Shown in pieces: positions 54,949-64,000 of a stretch of 64,000 bases of DNA. Origin of the DNA: Pseudomonas canadensis (GTDB taxonomy: Bacteria > Pseudomonadota > Gammaproteobacteria > Pseudomonadales > Pseudomonadaceae); the NCBI RefSeq assembly GCF_000503215.1, contig NZ_AYTD01000011.1, forward strand, positions 544,180 to 608,179, written 5' to 3'. The notes below the pieces were generated by a model. It worked only from the letters and a program-made list of their open reading frames with translations. It had not been told where the DNA came from and did not search any database. Every line of letters begins with the position of its first letter. Position 1 is the stretch's first letter. The position numbers were made by a program, and so were the translations under genes.

Positions 54949-54985
54949 GACCATGATGGTCTAGTCAAATGTTGCAGTTATGGTC
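54949..54985. promoter_or_regulatory. ATGGTC repeats, candidate MocR operator
   Basis: A 13-bp palindrome GACCAT-G-ATGGTC (54949-54961) plus a third ATGGTC at 54980-54985, 24 bases on from the second. It lies between the divergent AhpD-like and MocR genes. MocR proteins often use mixed direct and inverted repeats; the link is inferred. Confidence 0.45.
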
Positions 54986-55046
54986 CTTGGGTACAGGTCA
55001 TGCAGCCGCTACAGTTAAGGCAGCCGCGACCAGGAAATCTCCCCCC

Positions 55047-56432
55047 ATGCACACGTTGCCCCCTTTGGACCCTACCTCGGCCGAGCCGATATACCGCCAG
55101 CTTTACTGGCGCTTTCGCAGCGCCATCGCGGAGGGCCTGCTCAAGCCTGGCCAACGTGTCCCGGCAGCACGGGCGCTGGCCAAGGAACTGGGGCTGGCGC
55201 GCGGCACGATCGACAGCACCTACGCATTGCTGGCCGCAGAGGGTTACCTTGAACCTCGCGGCCAGGCAGGCACGGTGGTGGCGCACGGCATCGAGAGCGC
55301 CCAACCTACGCCCGTGGTCATCACGCCCTACAACGCGGTGCGACAACAGTCACAGGTGCGCCCCTTCCAGATGGGCCTGCCGGCGCTGGACGCCTTCCCA
55401 CGCAAGATCTGGTCGAAAATCGCCGCTCGCTGCGTGCGTGCCACACAACTGGCGGACATGTCCAACCCGCCGGTCTACGGCCTGCCTTCGCTGCGCACCG
55501 CTATCGCCAGTTACTTGCAGGTGGCGCGGGGGATCCACTGCACGCCGGAACAGATCTTCGTCACGTCGGGCTACCGCAACACCCTGAGCCTGGTCACCCA
55601 TGCGTTGCTCTCACCCGGCGACGCGGTGCTGGTCGAAGACCCCGGTTATCTGCCCACACGACCACTGCTGGACCACTTGAAGATCAAGTCCATCCCCGTG
55701 CCTGTGGATCAGGACGGCCTCTGCGTACAGCACCTCAGCGCCGCCCGCGCCGTGGTCGTCACCCCGGCCCATCAAAGCCCGCTGTGTGTGTCGCTGTCGC
55801 TGCCGCGCCGCCTGGAACTGCTGAACTGGGCCCGCCGTGAACACGCCTGGATCATCGAGGACGACTACGACGGCGAGTACCGTTACATCAGCCGCCCATT
55901 ACCTGCCCTCAAGAGCCTGGACCGCGAGGGCCGGGTGCTTTACGCGGGTACCTTCAGCAAAGTGCTGTTCCCCGGCATTCGCCTGGCCTACCTAGTGGTA
56001 CCCGCTTCCCAGGTCGGGCGTTTCGAACAGGTCAGCCAGAGCTTCCTCGGCAACTGCCCGGAACTGACCCAGGCCATCGTCGCCAGTTTTATCGCCGAAG
56101 GGCATTTCGCCCGGCATATCCAGCGCATGCGCAAGCTGTACGGTGAGCGCCGCGAAGCCACCGCCAACGGGTTGCGCAAGGTATTAGGCGCGCATATTTC
56201 CATTGATGCACAACCTGGCGGGATGCACCTGATCCTGCGGTTCAAGATCCCGCAATCGGACCGCTTGCTGGTGCAGAAACTGGCAAGCGTCGGTCTCTTC
56301 GCGGAAGCCTTGAGCGAATGGAATGTCGTGCAGCACTCAGGTCCCGGCCTGCTGTTGGGGTTTGCCAACATCGACTCCCAGGCCAGCGCCGAAGCACTGG
56401 GCCGGCGCATCCTGGAATGCTTGGTGGCCTAG
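55047..56432 (+). CDS. MocR/PdxR-type regulator (GntR HTH plus aminotransferase-like domain)
   Basis: This 461-aa protein has a GntR winged HTH (residues ~8-75: EPIYRQLYWRFRSAIAEGLLKPGQRVPAARALAKELGLARGTI-type) and a fold-type I aminotransferase domain (~105-455) with FVTSGYRNTLSLVTHALLSPGD, EDPGYLPTRP, the Asp in IIEDDYDGEYRY and the PLP lysine in TFSKVLFPGIRLAY. It probably senses PLP or an amino compound. ATG 55047 is preceded by AGGAAAT. The divergent AhpD-like gene is the likely target. Confidence 0.92.
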   Translation: MHTLPPLDPTSAEPIYRQLYWRFRSAIAEGLLKPGQRVPAARALAKELGLARGTIDSTYALLAAEGYLEPRGQAGTVVAHGIESAQPTPVVITPYNAVRQQSQVRPFQMGLPALDAFPRKIWSKIAARCVRATQLADMSNPPVYGLPSLRTAIASYLQVARGIHCTPEQIFVTSGYRNTLSLVTHALLSPGDAVLVEDPGYLPTRPLLDHLKIKSIPVPVDQDGLCVQHLSAARAVVVTPAHQSPLCVSLSLPRRLELLNWARREHAWIIEDDYDGEYRYISRPLPALKSLDREGRVLYAGTFSKVLFPGIRLAYLVVPASQVGRFEQVSQSFLGNCPELTQAIVASFIAEGHFARHIQRMRKLYGERREATANGLRKVLGAHISIDAQPGGMHLILRFKIPQSDRLLVQKLASVGLFAEALSEWNVVQHSGPGLLLGFANIDSQASAEALGRRILECLVA

Positions 56433-56513
56433 TCATCAGGTGATTTCTTGGCGCTGTTCTTGTCGGCCAACAGCCGTGAAACTGCGACGCCCTCCCCCCA
56501 GCCAGGATTTCTA

Positions 56514-57095
56514 ATGCGCAGTCTCACGGTGTTTTGCGGCTCCAACTTCGGCACCCACCCTCGCTACAGTGAAGACGCCAAAGCGCTGGGCCGCGAAATC
56601 GCCCGGCGCGGTATTCGCCTGGTCTACGGCGGCAGTGCCAAAGGCCTGATGGGCGTGATTGCCGACAGCGCACTGGCCGAGGGTGGCGAAGTGATCGGCG
56701 TCATCACCCGATTGCTGCATGAACTCGGGCACATGCATCCAGGGCTCAGCACCTATGAAATCACCGAAGACATGCGCAGCCGCAAAGCGCGCATGAGCGA
56801 ACTGGCCGATGGCTTCATCGCCCTGCCCGGTGGCCTCGGCACCTTTGAAGAACTGCTGGAAGCGATGACCTTGTCGCAATTGGGCGAGCACCACAAAGGC
56901 GTGGCCTGCCTGAACACCGCACAGTTTTTCGTGCCGTTGCAGGGCCTGTTCGCGCACGGCGTGCAGGAAGGCTTCATCAAGGCCGAACACAGCCAAATGC
57001 TGATCGTCGAAGACAACCCCGGCGCCCTGCTCGATGCCCTTGGGCGGTGGCAGGCGCCGGTGGTCAACAAATGGATTGAGCCCGCTAAGCGCTAG
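56514..57095 (+). CDS. LOG-family protein (cytokinin riboside 5'-monophosphate phosphoribohydrolase-like)
   Basis: This 193-aa Rossmann protein has TVFCGSNFGTHPRY, LVYGGSAKGLMGVIADSAL and the LOG motif PGGLGTFEELLEAMT (~103-117). The family hydrolyses nucleoside monophosphates at the N-glycosidic bond and is often annotated as putative lysine decarboxylase, which is wrong. ATG 56514 with AGGA upstream is preferred. A strong terminator follows at once. Confidence 0.94.
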   Translation: MRSLTVFCGSNFGTHPRYSEDAKALGREIARRGIRLVYGGSAKGLMGVIADSALAEGGEVIGVITRLLHELGHMHPGLSTYEITEDMRSRKARMSELADGFIALPGGLGTFEELLEAMTLSQLGEHHKGVACLNTAQFFVPLQGLFAHGVQEGFIKAEHSQMLIVEDNPGALLDALGRWQAPVVNKWIEPAKR

Positions 57096-57103
57096 CCGGT
57101 TTC

Positions 57104-57150
57104 GGCCTTGGCGATGCTGCTCCCGAATCCTTTCGCCAAGGCCTTTTTTT
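57104..57150 (+). terminator. Intrinsic terminator after the LOG gene
   Basis: GGCCTTGGCGA (57104-57114) pairs with TCGCCAAGGCC (57133-57143), followed by seven T. It may also protect the convergent TonB receptor gene. Confidence 0.93.
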
Positions 57151-57153
57151 ACC

Positions 57154-59655
57154 TCACCACTGGTACGTAGCGCTTGCCTGTACGGTACGCTGCGAGCCAT
57201 ACCAGCACCACGAATAGGAGTAGCAGGACGCGACATACTCTTTATTCGCCAGGTTGGTGGCATTGAGCGCCAGTCGCAGGTTGTCCTTCAGGCTGGTGAT
57301 GTTCGGGATGTCGTAGTGCACCGCCGCATCGAACAGGGTGTAGCCCGGCACCTTCAGGGTGTTGGCCGTATCACCCCAGGACGAGCCGACATACCGAGCC
57401 CCCGCACCGGCACCGAAGCCCTTGAGGTTGCCATCGTGGAAGGTGTAGTCGGCCCACGCCGAGGCGGTGTGACGCGGCACGCCGTAGGTGGTGGTGCCTT
57501 CGGCCGCGATGGCGGGGCCTACGCCGATGTCACTGACGGGCGCATACCGCACGGTGTTGTTGGACTTGCTGATGCGGTTGTCCAAGTAGGCGTAGGCCGC
57601 GGTGATGTCCAGGTTGTCATTGAGGCTGGCCTTGCCTTCCAGCTCAAAGCCACGGGATTGCACTTCACCGTCCTGGCTCTGGCAGCGTCCGGAGCCGCAC
57701 AGATGAGTCGGGTCCGGATCGGTGGTCAGCACGTTGGTCTGGCGCAGGTCGAAGATCGCTGCCGTGATAAAGCTGTTGCTGCCTGGCGGCTGGTACTTGA
57801 TGCCGATTTCGTACTGCTTGCCTTCGGTCGGCTTGAACACCGAACCGCCGTAGCCGGTGCCCGACTGCGGGTTGAACGACTCGGCGTAGCTGGCATAGGG
57901 TGCCAGGCCATTATCAAACAGATAGACCAGGCCGATACGGCCGGTAAACGCCTTGCTGTCCAGGGACGACTCGGATTTGGCGCCGGTGCGAATCGTCTTG
58001 GTGCTGCTGTCGGTGCTGGCCCAGTCATAGCGCCCGCCCAGCAACAGGACCCATTTGTCCCATTTCATCTGTTCTTGCAGATACACGCCGGTCTGCTCGC
58101 TGCGCGAGGTGCCGTCGGTGGTGTAGGCCGGCACCGGAACGGCCGCGCCGTAGACCGGGTTGAAAATATCCTGGGTCGGGCCGGCGGTGTACACGCCCGA
58201 GCCGGACAGGGTGTCGGTGCTGGTGTTCTGGTAGTCGAGCCCCATCAGCAAAGTGTGCTGCAACGGGCCGGTATCGAATTTGGCCTGCACCTGGTTGTCG
58301 AGGGTGTAGGCATCCAGGTCGACATCGCTGGCGATGGTCGAGCGGCGGATGGTGCGATAGTCCGTCATCAGGTAGTTGCTGTAGAGGCTGCGGTACTGGC
58401 CTTCGCTGCGCAGGTAACGCGCATTCTGGCGCACGGTCCACACGTCATCGAAGTGATGCTCGAATGCCCAGCCGATGCTGTAGTACTCGCGGTCACTTTT
58501 CTCGAAATTCTTTTCACCGTCGTAGAAATCCACATCGATGCTGCGCCCGGTCGGGCTGTGCAGCACCGAGCCCCAGGCAGGCACCGAACCGTAAGACGCG
58601 CCTTTGGGGTCCTTCTGGAAATGCCCGAGCAGGGTCAGCGAGGTCGCGTCGTCCGGGCGCCAGGTGAAGGCGCTGGATAGCGACTGGCGGCGCGTCTCGG
58701 TGTGTTCTACCTGCCCGTCGGCATCGTCGAAAAGCCCGGCCACGCGGTAGGAATACACGCCCTGATCATCCAATGGGCCACTCAGGTCGAAGGTCGTGCG
58801 TTTCTTGTTGAAGGTGCCGTATTCCACGCCTACTTCGTGAAACGGGGTGTCCAGCGGGCGCTTGCTGACCATGTTGATCACGCCGCTCGGCGTACCCTGG
58901 CCGTAAAGGACCGAAGCCGGGCCGCGCAGCACTTCGACGCGTTCCAGGTCAAAAGCGTCCTTTTGCGGCAAGGCGTCACGGCTCGAGGGCATGCGCAGGC
59001 CGTCGAGGTAAGTGGCTGGTGAGAAACCGCGGATGGTCAACTGGTCCAGGCGCGATGCGGTGGCGCCACGGGTTTCCGGAATGACGGCGGCGCTGTAGCG
59101 CAGGATCTGGTTGAGGCTCTCGGCGTTTTGCGCGCGCATCTGGTCTTTGGTGACGATGGAGATCGATTGCGGCGTTTCGATCAGCGCGGTGTCGGTCTTG
59201 GTGCCCGACAAGCTGCGCGTGGCCACATAGCCGGACACCGGCCCGGTCGGGCTTTCGGTCTGGTATGCGCCGCTGATGGTGGTGGCCTGCAACTCCATGA
59301 CCCCGCCGTTATCCGGGATAGCTTCCAGGCGGTAGCGGTCGGCGGAAATCTTCAAGGCCTGCAAGCCGCTACCGTCGAGCAACTGGTTCAGCGCCACATC
59401 GGTGTCGTATTGCCCGCTCAAACCCTTACTGCGCTTGCCGCGCGTCAGGCTTGCATCAAACGCCAGCACCAGGCCCGCCTGCTCGGCCAGGCTATTGAGC
59501 GCCTGGCTCAAATCACCGGCGGGAATCGAGAAACTGCGCACGGCGCTGCTGCTCTCTTCGGCAAAGGAGGACTGGACGGTCAGCAACGGCACGGCGGCAA
59601 AAGCCATCGCCACTGACAAGGCCAGTGGGTGCAAGGGACGAGCAAGGCGCGACAT
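57154..59655 (-). CDS. TonB-dependent siderophore receptor with N-terminal STN domain
   Basis: This 833-aa outer-membrane receptor has a signal peptide (to ~residue 32, before EESSS), an STN/secretin-N signalling domain (~40-110), a plug domain (IETPQSISIVTKDQMRAQ, LERVEVLRGPASVLYGQGTPSGVIN) and a 22-strand barrel ending in the terminal aromatic ATYQW. The STN domain is used in FpvA/FoxA-like receptors to talk to an anti-sigma factor, but no sigma/anti-sigma pair is adjacent. The C-terminal Cys-rich YVASCYSYSWCWYG is typical of ferrichrome/ferrioxamine-type receptors. The ligand is unknown. AGGA precedes the ATG. I did not find a convincing Fur box. Confidence 0.93.
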   Translation of the reverse strand: MSRLARPLHPLALSVAMAFAAVPLLTVQSSFAEESSSAVRSFSIPAGDLSQALNSLAEQAGLVLAFDASLTRGKRSKGLSGQYDTDVALNQLLDGSGLQALKISADRYRLEAIPDNGGVMELQATTISGAYQTESPTGPVSGYVATRSLSGTKTDTALIETPQSISIVTKDQMRAQNAESLNQILRYSAAVIPETRGATASRLDQLTIRGFSPATYLDGLRMPSSRDALPQKDAFDLERVEVLRGPASVLYGQGTPSGVINMVSKRPLDTPFHEVGVEYGTFNKKRTTFDLSGPLDDQGVYSYRVAGLFDDADGQVEHTETRRQSLSSAFTWRPDDATSLTLLGHFQKDPKGASYGSVPAWGSVLHSPTGRSIDVDFYDGEKNFEKSDREYYSIGWAFEHHFDDVWTVRQNARYLRSEGQYRSLYSNYLMTDYRTIRRSTIASDVDLDAYTLDNQVQAKFDTGPLQHTLLMGLDYQNTSTDTLSGSGVYTAGPTQDIFNPVYGAAVPVPAYTTDGTSRSEQTGVYLQEQMKWDKWVLLLGGRYDWASTDSSTKTIRTGAKSESSLDSKAFTGRIGLVYLFDNGLAPYASYAESFNPQSGTGYGGSVFKPTEGKQYEIGIKYQPPGSNSFITAAIFDLRQTNVLTTDPDPTHLCGSGRCQSQDGEVQSRGFELEGKASLNDNLDITAAYAYLDNRISKSNNTVRYAPVSDIGVGPAIAAEGTTTYGVPRHTASAWADYTFHDGNLKGFGAGAGARYVGSSWGDTANTLKVPGYTLFDAAVHYDIPNITSLKDNLRLALNATNLANKEYVASCYSYSWCWYGSQRTVQASATYQW

Positions 59656-59908
59656 GGGAAATCCTGCGTAAGGGAGGTTCTATTAACCATGACGGCCATG
59701 TCGGAAAATCGGGCAAGGATGAGAGCGATTTTTATTTAAGCTGCCGCGCTGCAATCAGTTTTGTCGCTTTTTTCTGTAGCCCTTTGGGTTGGTTTTTTGC
59801 GTTTTTCCCCCGTGTTCAGTCAGCCTTTTCTGAATTTCTCAACCGCTCATCCCGCTGCGTTTTGCTACGGCATGCTCCGACGCCTTGCCCTTTGCCGAGA
59901 CGTCACGG

Positions 59909-62900
59909 ATGACCCACCCTTCCCGCATTGCCCTTATCGAATTTGAGCTGGATGGCTTCCATCAGAGCCTGGTGATTTATCGCCAGCACATGGACGCGTG
60001 GTACTCGCGTGCACTGGATTCGGTGAGCCATGGGCTGGATATGCCGTCGCTGCTGGGGATGGATCGGGTGTTGCGGGTGGGGGAATCGCAGCGGGCGGTA
60101 AGCATTGCGGATGCTGACTTTTCCACCGTGGCCCAGTGCCCGGTGGGCGGCGAGCTGAAGATCGAGAGCCTGTTCGAGTCGGTGTATGACGTGCCGATTG
60201 GCAACATCCCGGTGGAGGTGATCGGGCTGGATGACGGCAGTTCTACCGTGATCATGCTGGATGAACAAGGCAAAGGCTCGCACCACTGCGCGGCGGGCGG
60301 GCACTATCAAGTGCGGGTGCAAGGGGGCGTTTCTACTGAGCAAGTGGACGCGTTGTTTGCCTCTTACGCTGGGCTGACCGGGAACCTGGAGCAGTGGCTT
60401 CGTTCTGAGTGGTCGGGTTTTAAACCGCGCTGGGAGCAGTCCACCGCCAGCGCGATTGGCAGCGGCGTACTGGCGGGCAGTTGGGCGGCGATTCGTGATG
60501 TGTGGGACAGCATCAAGCTGGTGCAGGCGATTCTTGATGACCCGTTGAAGTACGTCGAACAGCTGGGCGCAGAAGCGGCCAAATTGGCGCAGCTCGCCAC
60601 CGATGCGCCCAAAGTCATGGAACAGGCGATGCTGCTGGCCAGTGATGAAGCGGCGCTGTTCCTGATGCTGCGCACGGCGATGATCTGGTTGGACGCATTG
60701 CCGCCCGGTGAAATGGCCGAGATGGCGGCAGGGTTTGTGGTGTCGTTGCTGATTGATCTCGTGATCGGCGTGGTGTTGACCATCGCGTTACCGGCGGCGG
60801 GTGTGGCGTATTTGAGTCTGCGACTGGTCAAGTATGGCGGGCAGATTCTTGATGCGGCGACGGGTTTTGTCAGGGGGCTTTTGGGGATTCTGACGAAGTT
60901 CATGCAGGCCGTGGATCGCTACAAGGCGGTCGCGGTTCGCGGGGTGGTTGGTGGGTTGAAGCAAGGCAGGCTGCAGATGCGCTGGAAGGCGCGGCAGAAC
61001 GCGATGCTGAAGCAGGCGGAGCATGTGGATGATGCGCCTGCTGTTGGGAAGAATCCGGCTGGGGATGCGGCGGCGTCTTCGGACAAGACGGCCACCAACG
61101 GCTGTCCGGTGTCGATGGTCACGGGTGAGGAACTGCTGACCCTGACCGATGGCAAGCTGGACGGGATCTTGCCGTTTGAGTGGACCCGGCTGTATCGCAC
61201 CAGTGCGGTGGAAGTGGATTGCGGGTTGGGGTTTGGCTGGAGTCACTCGCTGGCGCATCGGCTGAGTGTTTCCGGTGATTCGGTGGTGTGGATCGATCAT
61301 GAAAATCGGTCGACTACCCTGCCCCTGCCCACAGTTTCTCGGCCTGCGATCACCAATAGCCTGGCCGAAGCGGCGATCTACCTGGGGTCGCTGCCCGATG
61401 AGTTAGTCCTGTCTCAAGGGTCGCGCTTCTACCATTTTCGCGACGGTGTGCTGACGGCGATTAGCGATGCGTATGACAACCGGTTGCGCATTTCCCGGAA
61501 TTACCTGGGGCAGATTGAGCGGTTGGATAACGGCGTGGGGCGTTCGCTGTTTTTGCGCTATGCGTTGGGTCGCATTGTGGCGGTGGATTACCAGGTTGAG
61601 CGGGACGTGGATGACGGGCCGTTTGTTTGGGTGAGGGAGCAGAACGTTGTTTCCTACGCCTATGACAATTTTGGACGACTGGTTTCTGCGACCAACGCCG
61701 TAGGCGAAAGCGAGGTTTATCGGTACGACGAGCAGCACGTCATTCTTGAGCGTGGTTTGGCGGGTGGGGCGAGTTTCTTCTGGGAGTGGGAAAGGTCTGG
61801 TAAGGCCGCGCGATGTGTCCGGCATTGGGCCAGTTTCTCGCAAATGGACACACGCTATGCCTGGGACGATAACGGTCAAGTCACGGTGTTTAACGCCGAT
61901 GGCAGCCAGGAAGTCTATGTGCATGACCAGCGGGCGCGGCTGGTGCAGCGGGTGGATCCTGACGGTGCTGAGCACTTCAAATCCTACGATGAGAAAGGCC
62001 GGCTGACGGTTGAGCAAGATCCGTTGGGGGCGATCACGGCCTACCAGTACGACGAAGCTGGGCGTTTGGTGGCGTTGTTTCGGGGGAATGATGAGCCGAC
62101 GACCTACGAGCATGACAATGGGTTCGTACGGGTTGTGCGGCGTGGTGAAGCGGTTTGGAAGTATGAGCGTAATGACCAGGGCGACGTTACGCGTAGGACC
62201 GATCCTGACGGCAACGCTACTGACTACAGCTACAACAAACGCGGACAACTGACGCAGGTTTGGCTGCCGGATCACAGCTGTCACCGACTGGTCTGGAATG
62301 AGCACGGGCAATTGCTTGAAGAGCAGTTGCCGAATGGCGGAGTCAAGCGCTACCGCTATGACGATCTCGGGCGAAAAATCAGCCTGGAAGACGAACACGG
62401 CGCGCTCACGCAATTTGAGTGGAACCACGTAGGACGATTAGTCCAAATCGTCTTGCCGAGCGGTGATACGCGTAAATATACCTACAACGCGTACGGAAAA
62501 ATCACCTCCGAACGCGATGAACTCGGCCACGTCACTCGCTACGAATACGCCGATGGCCTGCACCTGATCAGCCGGCGCATCAACGCCGATGGCACTCAGA
62601 TCAAATACCGTTACGACAATGTGCGGTTATTGCTGACCGAGATCGAAAATGAGGTGGGCGAAACCTACCGACTCCAGTATCACACCAATGGCCTGATCCA
62701 ACAGGAAACCGGCTTTGACGGCCAGCGCACTGCTTACCTCTACGACCTCAACGGCAACCTGCAGGAAAAGACCGAGCATGGCGATGACGGTAGTCAGCTG
62801 GTTACCCACTACGAGCGCGATTATGTCGGACGGCTCGTAAGAAAAGCCCTGCCCGACGGCAACCATGTCGATTACACCTACGACCGTCAAGGCAATCTCC

Positions 62901-64000
62901 TAAGCGTCGAAGATGGCCACTGGGCGTTGGCCTACGAGTACGACAGCCAAAACCGTCTCACCGCCGAACACCAAGGCTGGGGCACGCTGCGCTATGGCTA
63001 CGACGCCTGCGGCCAACTGCAAAACCTACGCCTGCCCGACAGCAATCGGGTGGCGTTCAACCACGGCAAAGGCGGCCACCTAGTCACCGTCGAACTGAAC
63101 TGTGAAACCCTTACCTCCCACCTGTTCAAGGCCGGTCAGGAACACCAACGCCAACAAGGCCAACTGATCAGCCACTACCACTACGACGATCAACAACGCC
63201 TGCACGCCCACGCCGTTACCCAACAGCAACACACCCTCTACCAACGCCACTACGACTACGACAAATCCGGCAACCTCACCCGCCTGCTCGACACCCACAA
63301 AGGCGACCACCACTACCACTACGATCCGCTAAACCGCCTCACCCGGGCCAACCACTCGCAAGGCGAGCAAGAACGCTTCGGCCACGACCCCGCCGGCAAC
63401 CTGCTCATGCAAAACCGCCCCGGCCCCGACATCGTGGCCGGCAACCGCCTGATGATCCAAGGCGACCACCATTACGACTACGACGCCTTCGGCAACCTTA
63501 TCCGCGAACGGCGTGGCAAAGGCCATCAACTCGTTACTGAATACCGCTACGACTGCCAGCACCGCCTGATCGGCATCAAAAAACCCAACGGCCAGACCGC
63601 CAGCTATCGCTACGACCCGTTTGGGCGGCGCATCAGCAAGACCGTTGATAGCACAACTACCGAGTTTTTCTGGCAAGGCGACAGACTCATCGCCGAACAC
63701 CAGACGGATCGCCACCGCAGTTACCTCTACGAGCCCGACAGCTTCCGGCCATTGGCGCTGCTGGAAGGCTTTGGTCCAAAGGAAACCAAGCCCTACCACT
63801 ACCAACTCGACCACCTCGGCACCCCGCAGGAACTCACCGATACCAACGGCGAAATCGTCTGGTCCGCGCACTACCGCGCCTACGGCGAAATCAGCCGTCT
63901 CGACATAGGAAAAGTGGACAATCCGCTTCGTTTCCAAGGCCAATACTTCGACCAAGAAAGTGGGCTGCACTACAACCGTCATCGCTACTACAATCCGGAT
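59909..64000 (+). CDS. Rhs-repeat polymorphic toxin protein (3' end beyond the window)
   Basis: The frame runs 1364 codons without a stop to the right edge. Residues 1-~395 form an N-terminal region without a recognisable PAAR domain. It contains a hydrophobic pair at ~272-306 (GFVVSLLIDLVIGVVLTIAL, AAGVAYLSLRL) flanked by helices. A DUF6531-like segment (CPVSMVTGEELLTLTDG, PFEWTRLYRTS) follows at ~398. YD/Rhs repeats (YDEAGRL, YDDLGRK, YDRQGNL, YDPFGRR and many others) fill ~550-1270. The Rhs core begins at ~1290 (YHYQLDHLGTPQELTD, RFQGQYFDQESGLHYNRHRYYNPD). The toxin tip should lie just outside. Such shells enclose a toxin, often for type VI secretion, but no vgrG or immunity gene is in view. 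Confidence 0.92.
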   Translation, partial: MTHPSRIALIEFELDGFHQSLVIYRQHMDAWYSRALDSVSHGLDMPSLLGMDRVLRVGESQRAVSIADADFSTVAQCPVGGELKIESLFESVYDVPIGNIPVEVIGLDDGSSTVIMLDEQGKGSHHCAAGGHYQVRVQGGVSTEQVDALFASYAGLTGNLEQWLRSEWSGFKPRWEQSTASAIGSGVLAGSWAAIRDVWDSIKLVQAILDDPLKYVEQLGAEAAKLAQLATDAPKVMEQAMLLASDEAALFLMLRTAMIWLDALPPGEMAEMAAGFVVSLLIDLVIGVVLTIALPAAGVAYLSLRLVKYGGQILDAATGFVRGLLGILTKFMQAVDRYKAVAVRGVVGGLKQGRLQMRWKARQNAMLKQAEHVDDAPAVGKNPAGDAAASSDKTATNGCPVSMVTGEELLTLTDGKLDGILPFEWTRLYRTSAVEVDCGLGFGWSHSLAHRLSVSGDSVVWIDHENRSTTLPLPTVSRPAITNSLAEAAIYLGSLPDELVLSQGSRFYHFRDGVLTAISDAYDNRLRISRNYLGQIERLDNGVGRSLFLRYALGRIVAVDYQVERDVDDGPFVWVREQNVVSYAYDNFGRLVSATNAVGESEVYRYDEQHVILERGLAGGASFFWEWERSGKAARCVRHWASFSQMDTRYAWDDNGQVTVFNADGSQEVYVHDQRARLVQRVDPDGAEHFKSYDEKGRLTVEQDPLGAITAYQYDEAGRLVALFRGNDEPTTYEHDNGFVRVVRRGEAVWKYERNDQGDVTRRTDPDGNATDYSYNKRGQLTQVWLPDHSCHRLVWNEHGQLLEEQLPNGGVKRYRYDDLGRKISLEDEHGALTQFEWNHVGRLVQIVLPSGDTRKYTYNAYGKITSERDELGHVTRYEYADGLHLISRRINADGTQIKYRYDNVRLLLTEIENEVGETYRLQYHTNGLIQQETGFDGQRTAYLYDLNGNLQEKTEHGDDGSQLVTHYERDYVGRLVRKALPDGNHVDYTYDRQGNLLSVEDGHWALAYEYDSQNRLTAEHQGWGTLRYGYDACGQLQNLRLPDSNRVAFNHGKGGHLVTVELNCETLTSHLFKAGQEHQRQQGQLISHYHYDDQQRLHAHAVTQQQHTLYQRHYDYDKSGNLTRLLDTHKGDHHYHYDPLNRLTRANHSQGEQERFGHDPAGNLLMQNRPGPDIVAGNRLMIQGDHHYDYDAFGNLIRERRGKGHQLVTEYRYDCQHRLIGIKKPNGQTASYRYDPFGRRISKTVDSTTTEFFWQGDRLIAEHQTDRHRSYLYEPDSFRPLALLEGFGPKETKPYHYQLDHLGTPQELTDTNGEIVWSAHYRAYGEISRLDIGKVDNPLRFQGQYFDQESGLHYNRHRYYNPD

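Noticed and set aside
57034..58680. Long open frame (548 codons) on the plus strand
   Set aside because: Antisense to the TonB-dependent receptor and to the end of the LOG gene region; no family motif and no ribosome site.
59656..59760. Fur box upstream of the TonB receptor
   Set aside because: An AT-rich stretch is present, but I could not align it to the 19-bp Fur consensus without many mismatches.
61403..62428. Minus-strand frame of 341 codons inside the Rhs gene
   Set aside because: The plus-strand Rhs frame is continuous with YD repeats across this stretch; the opposite frame has no recognisable domain.
62000..63700. Repeats in the Rhs gene taken as a DNA repeat array
   Set aside because: Units vary in DNA sequence and length and are repeats at protein level (YD/Rhs motif), not a CRISPR or tandem DNA array.

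Overview
The window looks like chromosomal DNA from a Pseudomonas of the fluorescens group. The evidence is high GC, two families of Pseudomonas REP palindromes (one starting TGTGGGAGCGGGCTTGC, one starting TGTAGGAGCCGGC) in the gaps between genes, a DUF1652 gene of a type found mainly in pseudomonads, and typical Pseudomonas transport and catabolic loci. I see no tRNA, rRNA, CRISPR array, prophage or complete insertion sequence.

Layout. (1) 1-11007: two tandem YejABEF-type peptide ABC importers, separated by a small parvulin gene and a 0.5 kb gap that holds a REP doublet and a strikingly structured repeat. (2) 11067-16906: a sigma-54 activator, GntP permease, 3-hydroxybutyrate dehydrogenase and acetoacetyl-CoA synthetase. 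This is a ketone-body (3-hydroxybutyrate) unit with a good -24/-12 promoter and two matching dyads. (3) 17042-19858: an orphan hybrid histidine kinase and a second small parvulin. (4) 19908-26482, minus strand: KDG kinase, a D-serine-dehydratase-fold PLP enzyme, IclR regulator, RidA and a polar amino acid ABC importer. The combination fits uptake of D-glucosaminate (or another D-amino acid) and its deamination to 2-keto-3-deoxygluconate. (5) 26815-29604: small secreted and thioredoxin-like proteins, then an unrecognised pair made of a membrane protein and a PD-(D/E)XK-like protein. (6) 29626-31188: a TerC/CBS membrane protein. (7) 31526-40677: a four-carbon alditol (erythritol/threitol) locus with SorC regulator, RpiB-type isomerase, ribose-type ABC importer, SDR, EltD-like zinc dehydrogenase, DhaK and DhaL.

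(8) 40634-49189: LysR regulator, MFS exporter, SohB, a histidine phosphatase, an SCP2 protein, an ECF sigma factor / putative anti-sigma / periplasmic sensor operon with a YXWGXW protein, a small lipoprotein, DUF1652 and a PAS-GGDEF cyclase. (9) 49190-57095: a terminator-flanked gap, a GNAT acetyltransferase, AraC, an FAH-family hydrolase, an AbrB-family membrane protein with a divergent LysR, an AhpD-like protein next to a MocR regulator, and a LOG-family protein. (10) 57154-64000: a TonB-dependent siderophore receptor and the start of a large Rhs polymorphic-toxin gene that runs off the window before its toxin tip.

The loci are mostly self-contained import, catabolism and regulator modules. 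The best candidates for new biology are the three-way-junction plus pseudoknot element at 4742-4935, the D-glucosaminate and alditol loci with their proposed operators, the membrane/nuclease-like pair at 27849-29604, and the unusual N-terminus of the Rhs protein.
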